In this document: positions 1-11,200 of the stretch, piece after piece
Numbering within the stretch: the first letter of the stretch is position 1
Layout of the letters: each line of letters opens with the position of its first letter
Origin: Ricordea florida
Lineage: Eukaryota; Cnidaria; Anthozoa; Corallimorpharia; Ricordeidae
Reading direction: 5' to 3'
Length of the DNA stretch: 64,000 nt
NCBI GenBank assembly: GCA_949710005.1
Contig: OX453273.1
Span: 37,430,538 to 37,494,537, forward strand
Notes under the pieces: generated by a model
Told to the model about the DNA's origin: nothing
What the model saw: the letters and a program-made list of their open reading frames with translations, nothing else
The model's database searches: none
Translations under genes and position numbers: made by a program

Positions 1-2020
1 ACGTCTGCTAAGGAGAGTACAATACTAGTAACAAAATGTCTACCACAACTGGCTGCGTACATTCTCCAGACCCAACGGCACAGGGAAGGAAAGAGTGGGG
101 GAGGAGGGGGCTGGTGGTGGTTAGTCAAGTTGGAGATTGGAAACACCCCTCTCTAACAGACCTGGTGGGTTATTTTGCCCTCCCTGGGAGAATTGTGACC
201 TCCCTGGCACCTGGTGGTTGTTTAAAAACTCCCTGGTTGATTTCATTCCTCCTTGTTGTAGAATTTTAGTTTCCCCGGTGAGGCGCGCTCCCTTGAAAAA
301 AAAAAGTCACGAGTTTGGAATTCCGAGTTTTTGTCTGCCCTAGTAGAGTTTTTGTTAAAAACCTGGTGAACAACCAGGTTCCACCAGGTCTGTTACAGAG
401 GGGAGTTTGGAACGGAGGAACCTTCGACAGAAGAAATCTCTTTGTCCCGGCTAACCCATGGATCCAAGATGGGCTGCATATGACATTTGATAATAAAAAT
501 CGAACAAAAGCCGTGTCGAAAACACGGCACTTTTACTAGTCTAAGACTATGGTGCTTACATGCAACAAAAAATTAGTCAAAATGAAGTTTGAAAATGGAA
601 TGCGCGAATGTTGATCAACAAACCTTAAAATCTAATGTCTGAATTATAATCTACCGAAACGTCCTCTCGAATTTGACCGCTTAACACCACACAACACCTG
701 CCCTGTTCACTCATGCTTTAGTTTTCAGACATTGCAGTCAGTCTATCTTCCTCCATCTTCACGATGACTGCTGGCGTTGTTATGGCTTTGCTCTCGGTCG
801 TGTTGTCCGTGTGACCTCTGCCGCTGTAGAAGAAAGTTATAAGATGAAGATTGTGCTTGTGTTAAGTTACAGCTATTGGATTTAGATTCGCTTGATATTT
901 AGAAACTATTATACGAAATTTGCCACCGAGTGCTCAAACAAATTTCACGAGTGAGTGCAGCGAACGATTGAAATGATTTGTAACACGAAAAGAGAAATTT
1001 CGTATTACAGTGCGTCCATGTAATGTTCTATTTTTTACATCAGCACCAGTGAAATACCAGACCATTTCATTGAAATGCTTTTCTAAGACGCCATTTATTA
1101 TGTAACCATAGCAAACAGATAAGAAAATTTCCAATTTGAGCGGGAAAGTCGAGCCCATGATGTCATCGATATCTCTACGTCTGAAAGGAAAGAAAATCAG
1201 TGTCCCATTCCGGCCCCAAGAATTCCCGCGACATTTCGCCACTCTGTACACCAACAACGGAGAGAACATCATAAAATGATACTCGGGTGTCCCTTAACGA
1301 ACTGTGACAATGTAGTATCCAGCCTCCCACGCAGCCGTTTTAATTAGAATTGTATTGACCTCCTCCCCTCCCCCCTGAGGTTATGTAGTGTCGGGCAGAT
1401 GCTATAATTGTCTCATGGGAATTTGGTACGTCAAATCACCCTTTACGGAGATCAAGGGTAAAACATAGAATTTACTCTGAGTGTAAATTTAGTGGTTTGA
1501 GTCACTTCATTAAATTTCCACTGAAACAACTAAGAATAAAAATGAAATCAGACAAGACCCACTCGAAACAAAGAAAATTTCTTTGACAAAGTAAGTTTGA
1601 CTTCGGTTGGAATCGAACCAACGACTTACAGAACATGAGCTAGTTTAAGGAGGGCAGGAGCCCGGTAGGAGCTATAATATACCGATAGTAGCGATAACCT
1701 ACCGGCCATTAGCCCGGTAGATTATCGCGCCCGGTAGGCCACTGTATGATAGCAGTGTTAAGAAAGGGAATTGCCATTTTGTTGGTTTTCAAGATTAAGC
1801 AATGCAATTCTACGTTCGGCTGGTTTGTACGCTAAGGGCCACTAAAACGTTAAGTAGACTCCGATCTAACTATGGAGTTCCGGGCCTCTGAAAGGTACTG
1901 GGTATTTCGAGAAACGGACGCCTAATCTACTGCTGCTATCCCCACTGAGCTACCAGGCTTGACGGAGTTCATTTCTTTTTTTTTTAAAGTACGAACTGCA
2001 ACAAGGTCACTCTAATAAAA
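1..2020. other. Left flank and 3'UTR side of gene A
   Basis: No credible coding exon. It contains an AACCTGG...CCAGGTT hairpin near 360-381, a cluster of CCGGTAG copies at 1665-1740, an isolated tRNA T-arm-like string (GTTGGTTCGATTCCAAC on the minus strand, about 1601-1620) and a tRNA-like SINE fragment ending at 1965. The part next to 2021 should be gene A 3'UTR. Confidence 0.5.
1898..1965 (-). repeat. tRNA-derived SINE fragment
   Basis: On the minus strand CCGTCAAGCCTGGTAGCTCAG leads into a pol III A-box (TAGCTCAGTGGGGA) and a decayed B-box. The acceptor stem does not pair, so it is not a tRNA gene. The same CCGTCAAGCCT lead-in occurs at 4675. Confidence 0.5.
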
Positions 2021-2214
2021 CTACATGCTGTACCTTTCCCCAGCAGTTGGAATGTCATCCTCTATTTCTGCCGCGGCATTGAAGTGTGCCTCTCTTGGCA
2101 AGGCATAGATAGGATTTGCAAATGAGGTTTCCAGTTCATTGTCAGTGCCACCTGGGACACAAATTTGAGTGGTAGAGCCAAACTCCGGGTCAACCGCATT
2201 CTGTCCCGACGCAA
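2021..2214 (-). CDS. Gene A exon 14: C-terminal tail with FANPIY endocytic-type motif, stop
   Basis: Residues 6753-6816 then TAG. The acceptor is ttttgttgacag|TTGCGT, phase 1. The tail reads ...ELETSFANPIYALPREAHFN... and ends ERYSM. FxNPxY is the LDL-receptor-type signal recognised by PTB adaptors for clathrin uptake. That it works here is inference. The 3'UTR lies to the left; a TTTATT (AATAAA on this strand) is seen at about 1095, but I cannot assign the poly(A) site. Confidence 0.78.
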
Positions 2215-5200
2215 CTGTCAACAAAATCACTTCAACTGAGTAAAAACCAAATGATTTAACCATTACATATAACTAGACGTATATCTGCGTTAGCTTTGGT
2301 GTCAATGTAGAAAATCCTGAGTTTTCTTTGTGAACATCATTCCTCTACATCTGATCGCAGTGAATCTCTAACTTGTATTTTCATAGTCATCATGGAATGA
2401 TAAATAAATGGTCATCTGGTATGAAACTCGCTCCGTGAGGAGCTTTGTAATGTAAACGATTCCTTAGGGACTACTTCACACTTTCTTATATGTTAGTTTA
2501 GGGGATTCAGTCATAGTTCAATTCAACGTACATCCTCGAGTTTCCGATCTTTTCGATGCTCATCATCCAACTCTTAGACAGTTTATTAATAATTGTCAGG
2601 AGAATTCGTATGTTGATCATTTCTTGTCATCGAAGACATAGAAAGGTTGACAGCGATATTTCCTCGCCTTACATAGGTACGATTTGAGCATGTCACCTGA
2701 TTGAAAGATAAATAAGCCCTGGCTTTCTTTCTCTAATGGAAAACACACTAAAATGCAATCTGTTTTCCCAGAACTAATCTGTATCAAGGTTCTGACTTAT
2801 CTAAAACTTGAGTTAATAATTTGACTTACCTAAGCACACTCGCTTTATCTTCGGTACCTTTCTTTTCTCTGAAATAATTCCGGTATTGCAATCCTTCTCA
2901 GGCCGTGATTTAAACCTTGTCTCCGGGCTGTGCTGGTCTCCAGATGATGTGGGCAAGGTTTCCCTGATGAGGTACGAGTTTGACAAAACATACTCACGAA
3001 TTCCGTGCTGAGAATCGGTAATTACAGGAGAATATCATTGGGATATCCAAGCGCAAAGCCAATTAAGCCGGAATGAGTATATCAGGAGCGTAGCTAGGTT
3101 TTTTTAAAGGGGAGGTCACACTTTGTCACACCCAAGATACTTATCAGATTTACTACGTTTTACGTCTTTTACGTTTTACTAAATGTAACTATGTAGCACT
3201 GGAAAATATTTATTGCATGTTGATTCTTCGGATTCGCGTGTTTTCGCCATCTGATGTCTAGGGACATAAGAGGGGGGCACAGACACCCCAGGATTTCTCT
3301 TGCTACGCCCCTGTATTGTGCGTGTTAAAATTTGATATGTAGTTGAAGATTGACTTTGACAATCAAACAACCGTGAACTTGTTGATTGAAAAAACTAGAA
3401 TTACATATTTTGCTATCTGCAAAAAAGTATCAGCTAATCGAAGCGGGCATTGGAGAAAAATCAAACCAAAGTAGAAAGACTTATGCTAAATTATTCTAAA
3501 ACCACCATAGATTAGAATATAATACACCTATCAATGTTGCGCCGGCGGGGGGGGGGGGGGGGAGTCAGAGCGTGGGGTGGGGATTTGATTGTCTTTGTTG
3601 GCCCTGGGGTAGGGCATTTGACTGACCTTGTTCTCCCGGGGGAGGGAATATTTGAATCTTTCTTTGCCAGCCTTGGGATAGCGATGTGCAGCCCGGGCTG
3701 GGCAAATTTGGTTGCATTTGTGCAATTTTAAAGAATTTCTTGAGCCGAAAAAAAAGTAGAATTTTAAAATACCAGTGCGGTATTATTATCACCTCCTCGA
3801 TGGGGCTTTCCAGGAACAATTAATAAAATACTAATTACAATACAAGTAACATTAATTAAATTTAAGAAGTATTTACAACATTGTCTAAAATTTATACATT
3901 TTAAAATTTGAAGCGAACGAGGTAATTTAAAACGTTCTAAATTGTTCCTCATAGCAATCAATAAAAATACTAAAAAAAAATGAAAACATTATTGAGGTTT
4001 AGGAAGTATTTACAAAATTGTCTAAAAGCTTATTCTTTAAAATACGTTTAAAAAAAGGCTCAAATGCTTACATTTGCAGATCATCATCTTTGGTTGATTC
4101 ACTCGTTCTTCTGTAAGGTGATATCTTCTTTCTTGATCTTCACGTAATCCAATTAAACATAAATAAGAAAGAATACAAAGTTGCTGAACTCATCAGGTTA
4201 ACTGCGCATGTCTTAAAACTTTAGCTGGTTTGAATTCAGGAGTCTCAGTCAAAGTTGTTTGTTGGCTTCCATCGTCCTGGTGCAAGTAGTTCTGGAAAGA
4301 ACTGTTTTTGACGTTTATTTTGACGTCATCTTCAGGGTCAATTGAGTAACTTGCCGTCCGTTTACTTTGGTTATCTCTCTATTCAACTTTGTGATTGGTT
4401 GATTAAGCCGAAATCAGTGTTACTGGCGCAGTGACAAAAGTCATGATGTGATTGACTGAGTTACCCCTTGGAAAGCTAAGGGCTGGTTATTCAAACGGTG
4501 TTCAATAAAATCCATGATTTAAATATAAGTAGAAGGGTTCAAAACTGATATGTTGGGAGAGAGGAGCTACAAGTGACAAGTTGTAAATTCTTTGCCCTCG
4601 GTGGTAATCGCACCTGCAACCTTTAGAGGAAACCCATGCCAATGCGCTCCCGACAGAGCTACGAGGCTTGACGGCGAAAAGTCGTAAATGATTACAATGG
4701 TAGGTTTGCCCCAAAGAGATAATTATGTTAACAGTGGTAGATCGCGCCAAAGAGAGAATTATCGCTACTATGTCAAGTCGCGTCAAAGAGCGAATTTTGG
4801 GAGCATTAAATATGTAAAAAATACCTCTCAGATTGGCGCTTCCGTCTCCGTGTCCACCACACAAAAAAAACAATTGCAAGAACAAGGAAGACACTTAAAC
4901 TCGTTCCAATAATGATCCACCGAAGAAAACTGGTCTTCTCATGGGATGCAATCAATATCGCGGTTGTAGTTTCATCAGTTGACGCCAGCATTGCTCCACC
5001 CGTGGTTTTATCCAGTTGCACAAAAACGACACGCTCTGTTGTCTCTTCATTCTGATTGGCTAGATTGATGATGAAGGAATCATTCCATTGGCTATCGGTC
5101 ATTGCAACTTCCCCGGATGCTGGCCATAGAAGATTGTGTATGTCGTCGGAGTCGTTCTGGTGTAGTGACCATTGCACTGTTATGTTTCCCTGCGAACCCT

Positions 5201-8200
5201 TTGCTCTTCGGACAAGAATTTCCAGTTTTGTGACTTCTTTCCTTTGAGCGACTTCAACCACTCCTTCGCTGTTGTAAACTATCGAAAACGAAATATAAAT
5301 AACTCTAAAACAGCACAGCGATAACAACTTGGGTCCCCATGTCTTGTCTCCAGTTGTATTAATGTGTAAATATCGGCAAATTTACCATTTTTTAAGGGAA
5401 GAGGAGGAGGCGAATTTACCATTTTTTAAGGCAAGGAGACAAATTTACCATTTTTGAAGGGGAAGGGGAGGAGGCAAATTTACCATTTTTTAAGGGAAGA
5501 GGAGGGGGCAAATTTACCATTTTTGAGGGGGACGACGAGGAGGCGAATTTACCATTTTTGAGGTGGAAGAGGAGGAGACAAATTTACCATTTTTGAGGGG
5601 AAGGGGGAGGAGGCAAATGTACCATTTTTAAGGGGACCGGGGAAGAGGCAAATTTACCATTTTTGAGGGGAAGGGGAGGAGGCAAATTTACCATTTTTGA
5701 GGGGAAGGGGAGGAGGCAAATTTACCATTTTTTAAGGGAAGAGGAGGGGGCAAATTTACCATTTTTGAGGGGGACGACGAGGAGGCGAATTTACCATTTT
5801 TGAGGTGGAAGAGGAGGAGACAAATTTACCATTTTTGAGGGGAAGGGGGAGGAGGCAAATGTACCATTTTTAAGGGGACCGGGGAGGAGGCAAATTTACC
5901 ATTTTTGAGGGGAAGGGGAGGAGGCAAATTTACCATTTTTGAGGGGAAGGGGAGGAGGCAAATTTACCATTTTTGAGGGGAAGGGGAGGAGGCAAATTTA
6001 CCATTTTTTAAGGGAAGAGGAGGGGGCAAATTTACCATTTTTGAGGGGGACGACGAGGAGGCGAATTTACCATTTTTGAGGTGGAAGAGGAGGAGACAAA
6101 TTTACCATTTTTGAGGGGAAGGGGGAGGAGGCAAATGTACCATTTTTAAGGGGACCGGGGAGGAGGCAAATTTACCATTTTTGAGGGGAAGGGGAGGAGG
6201 CAAATTTACCATTTTTGAGGGGAAGGGGAGGAGGCAAATTTACCATTTTTGAGGGGAAGGGGAGGAGGCAAATTTACCATTTTTTAAGGGAAGAGGAGGG
6301 GGCAAATTTACCATTTTTGAGGGGGACGACGAGGAGGCGAATTTACCATTTTTGAGGTGGAAGAGGAGGAGACAAATTTACCATTTTTGAGGGGAAGGGG
6401 GAGGAGGCAAATGTACCATTTTTAAGGGGACCGGGGAGGAGGCAAATTTACCATTTTTGAGGGGAAGGGGAGGAGGCAAATTTACCATTTTTGAGGGGAA
6501 GGGGAGGAGGCAAATTTACCATTTTTGAAGGGGGTGGGGAGACGTGAGCCCTGCTATGTATTGGCATCGCATCCAGTGCTTTTAATGCTTCTGGTGAATA
6601 GAAGCTCCAAGAAAAGAAGAGCGATGATCACCAGTCAACCTAACGTATCTAATTCCAATTGAAGAAGGCTATTTACCATTACATAATTAATGAATAACTA
6701 AAATTTAGGAAACAACGTGTTTCCAACAGCTCAGTGAGGCATCTTCCTATATGCATGTTTTGAACGGTCGCTATTTGCTTTTCTCGATTCAAGGCTTGAA
6801 CGTTTCCTTAATCCATTCTCCATAACCTTGCCAAAACATTTGGCCAAAATTATTAAAACAATTCACCAAATATTTCAACGAAGAGACATGGGGAAGGGGA
6901 AAAAGTGAGAGCAATGTGAGCTGCATCGGTGGAAACTTACTTGAAGAGTTCTTATCGAACATAACCAAGCCACTCTGTGCAGCGAAAGACCAAAAGAAAG
7001 CAAACTGAGTCAGATGACACACTTCCACCGTCAGCATTTTGATCGTTCGATTCACTTGACTCCAGGGATCTGGACACGTGAGAGCAGCGTCAAACCTAAA
7101 CAGAGGAAGAAATTTTACTCCTGCTCTTAATACTAATATATAGATTTAGCCAAGCCTAAAAGCGGGGCTCCCGTTAGTACTTTTATTTCACTTTAAACTG
7201 TAAAAGCATTCTAAAATATTGCGAAGGAATTTACAAACGTTTTTAACTATAGTTAAGTGTCGAGGTCGGTTAACTTGCTATGATTTTTGTCTAAACTTTC
7301 GTCTGCCATAAGTACGGTCTTTCTACCTACAAAGTCATGGAGTATATTCTACAAAAAACACAGATTATCAATGTACTGTATTCTATTCCTGATGAAATTA
7401 ACCATTCTATTTGCGTTAATGTATTTAAAAGATTTGCACTCGCTACTGGGAAATGCAGGACACAACTCTTGTCATTTTCGTGTAAAAACGAACACCTCGG
7501 TAAAATAAATGTTTACTCCAAGCAGGGTGCAAAGAAAATTAATTTTACAGATTGCCCTTCAGGCAAGCTGTAACCAACATCTACCAGCCCGAAAAACATT
7601 TTTCACGAGAACGAAAAAATACTTATTAATTATTCTTTTCTTAATTACATTGTAAGTTCAAAAATTACTGCCTTCATTTATTCACTACAATCAGCTGTAG
7701 TTACTTAACAAAAGAAATAAATAACCGTAAAAGTGTGAACTATAAGTAGACCTGGTCCAACGCAACACGTGAATGACTAACATACATCTGAGACATTTTA
7801 CAATTTAGAAGAACATTTTTTACGAAAACAACGGCGTTGAAACCAAAGTTCTCAATCGACACACTAAATGACAACGTCGACAACGCGAAAAGCTGCCAGT
7901 GAAAGCGCTACATTCTGCAATTTGCCGTCAAGAGAAAATTCCCGCGGGAGTATTTCTTAGCCGTCGACAGGGGAGATGTTTATATGATTAAAGGACATAA
8001 AAATTTGAAATCTTTCATCAGTTTGCTTCTCATTCAAAAGTAGTGCATTCAGAAGATCATTTTTCTTAAGAAGGTTTGTTTAGAAGTCGGTTTTCCTAGT
8101 CAAGTGTCAAGTTTAAGGGAAAGTGGAAAGTGCGAGTGCTGAGTCACGCATCAGTGAGCAAATATTTTGCAGACAAAACTTATGCAAATTTGTGGTCCAC

Positions 8201-11200
8201 AGCACGGAGTCTTTCCACTTCTCGGCTTTCTTCGCTACAATTTTGTCTGTTTTCCACAGCACGGAGTCTTTCCGCTTCTCCGCTTTCTTCGCTACAATTT
8301 TGTCTGTTTTCCACAGCACGGAGTCTTTCCGCTTCTCGGCTTTCTTCGCTAAAATTTTGTCTGTTTTCCACAGCACGAAGTCTTTCCGCTTCTCGGCATT
8401 CTTCGCTACAATTTTGTCTGTTTTCCACAGCACGGAATCTTTCCGCTTCTCGGCGTTCTTCGTTATCATTTTGTCTATTTTCTCGAGCCCGGACTCTTTC
8501 TGCTTGTCGGCGTTCTTCGCTATAATTTCGTCTCCTTTCTCTTTCCCGAGCGCGCCTTCTTTGGCGATCTACTTCGCTCATTCTTCCCCAGTTAATTCTT
8601 GCTCTCATTCCCGTTGCTCTTCACCTGAACCCTGTGTTCTGCAAATTATATTTTCTCTGCTATTGTTTGTTGACATAGCAATAGAAATTGTTTCGTTTAT
8701 ACTTTAGTAAAACTTTAATAGTGTAGAGTAGTAATATTGTGTCTCAAAAAGACAATGAACTGAAAATTTCTTTTTCAGTCGTCAACGCAATTTCCCGCCA
8801 AAAATATGCGGGCTACCAGAACAGCTTCCAAATAAATCACGTCACCTCGATGAGTTGACACATGAGCCCACAATATGGTCATGTGATGCTGGTCAGTGGC
8901 TATCCCGTTTTGACAGCTGTCAATTGACCATATTGTGAATGTCCAATATAAAAGATGTGGATTTGCCAAGAGTAGCCTGAGATACCCCTCTCTTCCTCTT
9001 GATAGTCTCCCCTACCCTACCCGTACAATCTGTAGACGCGTACCGTACGTACGTACGCTCGGTCAGTCACGTGACAACCAAAAGAAAAGAGGTTGACCAT
9101 ATTCCATGAGTATGGGGCTCTGCTCCACGCGCGCTTCGCGCGCGGGAGCCCCGCTATTAACAACTATGACCAATTCCCTTTGAACGCGGTCAAACCAAAT
9201 TACCCGCTTTCTTTGAGTTTTCTGTGACTGCTTCGTTGTTAATTTGGATGATTTCTTCGTTTGTCACGGGTGCAAACCGGGAATCCATATTTTTTGAAAA
9301 TCAGGTGACGGAGCGAAAAAACTCGCAAGTTGCTCTGAGGTAAATAGCACAGGATGTTCGGAGTTTGAGTAGCTAATCAGAGCGCACCTTCAACGCTATC
9401 CACTCTTTTAGTATATACTAACAGTTATTATCAACATTTACCAAGTCTCGTTCTGTGGGTTCCACAAGTACAGAACAGGGTCGATATCCTCCTCAGTAAC
9501 CTCGCTATTGACATGCTTCTTGTTTGCATTCACCAGGTTGTCAACGTCATAGAACATAGAAAGTGTGATTGGTTTAGCAAACTGATATCCTTCCTGTACT
9601 GTGTTGTTGACTGGGTCAAGAGCCTTGATTTGGAAACTGTAGTTCCCTAACATGAATTGCTGTAAATTTAAACAGAATAAAACTGAATAAAAACACGTGA
9701 CAAATGGGTGGTTTACCATTTACAACAGATTTCCGGAAATTGCGGTTGGAAAGTAAATGGAATAAGAGTTTCCTGCACGTTCCGGTGGAAATTTAACGTC
9801 AGCAACGGAACGTCTGAAAAGGTACTTCTGTTTTCCTACTGGAATGTCTCGAACGCAATTTCGTGTTCCATTTCCTTTGAAGTAATCAGTAATATCTTTT
9901 GATGTCAGTTCTAGATTCTCTCTGCAAACAGGAATGGATTTTGCAGATAGTAAGCCACAATCTGCCTTAAATAAGTTTCTCAATTTTGAAGTCTGTGTAC
10001 CATTTGCTGAAACCATACACTGACCTGTTTTCCCGTGTAAATGGTAAACAACCATGAAGAAGGGAAGCGAACATAAATGAATCAGTCTAATAGAGTGGTC
10101 TTCAACTGATCCTCGAAAGCAATTCTGGGCTTGTTTTAGTATTGCATTGCTACCATAGGTTAATGGCTTAAACATACCGCGCCACCCTAGCTCTCAACCT
10201 GCAATCAGAATCAATCAGTAATTGCGACTGGCAGGCACACATGTTACAGTACTTGATGGGGACGACAATTATTTTGCGATTGGCAAAAGTCTTGATTTGC
10301 TTTATTACAGTCAACTGTGCCAATACAGTGAAACTAGACGCAGAGATGTCTGAGTTGGTAGCTTAATACGTCAGGTAGTTAGTGAGCCAGTTACGAAATA
10401 AGCCAGTGAGCAAGTGTGTCAGTTTGTCGGCCGTCCATTGGTCACCACGTTGGTTAAGTGGTCAGTTGGTCAGTTAGGTAGCTAGTTGGACAGTCAATAA
10501 GGCAGTCTCAAACTATTTGGTCGGTTAGGCATCACGTTACTCAGTCTATAACCAACAATTCAGTTAGTCACCCATTCAGTCAGTCGCTTGGTCCGTCAAT
10601 TGGATATATAATTATTGCTCACCTTGGGCTTAGTGAGCTTCGGATTACTAACTGGACCCTCCTCGGTGCTGTTTTTGTCAAGTACCTCATCATCCAAACT
10701 GTACGATCGCAGCTTAACTTCTCCCTCAACAGCTCCCTCTGGTACACTTAATGTCCCGTACGTCTTCCCCACGCCGCCATCTTTGCGTGTCCCATCTTCA
10801 TTAACATTTACAGTGTCAAAGAAAAACGAGGCACTAGACGAGTTATCGAAAACATACTCAGACTTCCCGACAACGATTCCATTGGATGACAATCTATCAG
10901 ACAGTAAGCCAGCTCCGTTTGTAGCTCTAACAGTGGCATAGTATTTCTTTCCAACTTCTAAGGCGTCGTCCTTAAACTTTGCCAGCCAAATCGTTGTGTT
11001 AGTTACTTCCTCGAAATCTTTAACGTCAGTAAAACCTGGTGCAGTTCCCCAAGCAACATCATACGACGTCACGCCACTTTCGGGGTCACTTGCATCGAAG
11101 TAGGCAAAAATGATGTCAACAAAGACCTACCACAACATAAACCATCTCAGTCATAACAGAAAATAGAAATAAAACGAGGGCACCAGCAAAAAAAATTCCT

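Larger units (their letters stand above)
7096..9441. other. Gene A intron 10, non-coding with repeats
   Basis: Contains the 57-bp repeat block (8180-8608), an inverted pair CACAATATGGTCA / TGACCATATTGTG around 8870 and 8925-8937, and a strong GC hairpin at 9122-9148. The remainder (7100-8100) is AT-rich with no recognised feature. Confidence 0.5.

Noticed and set aside
934-1272. 112-codon minus-strand frame in the left flank
   Set aside because: No recognisable domain, composition or splice context; within the expected gene A 3'UTR or flank.
5375-6540. CRISPR-like appearance (short repeats, regular spacing)
   Set aside because: Units are contiguous variants with no unique spacers, in a eukaryotic intron; it is a minisatellite.
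8123-8707. 194-codon plus-strand frame of FHSTESFRFSAFFA repeats
   Set aside because: Antisense shadow of the 57-bp repeat. The minus-strand charged reading looks more like protein.
9720-10175. 151-codon minus-strand frame between gene A exons 9 and 10, as an extra exon
   Set aside because: It coincides with a terminal-inverted-repeat element repeated at 63 kb, and exons 9 and 10 already join in phase without it.
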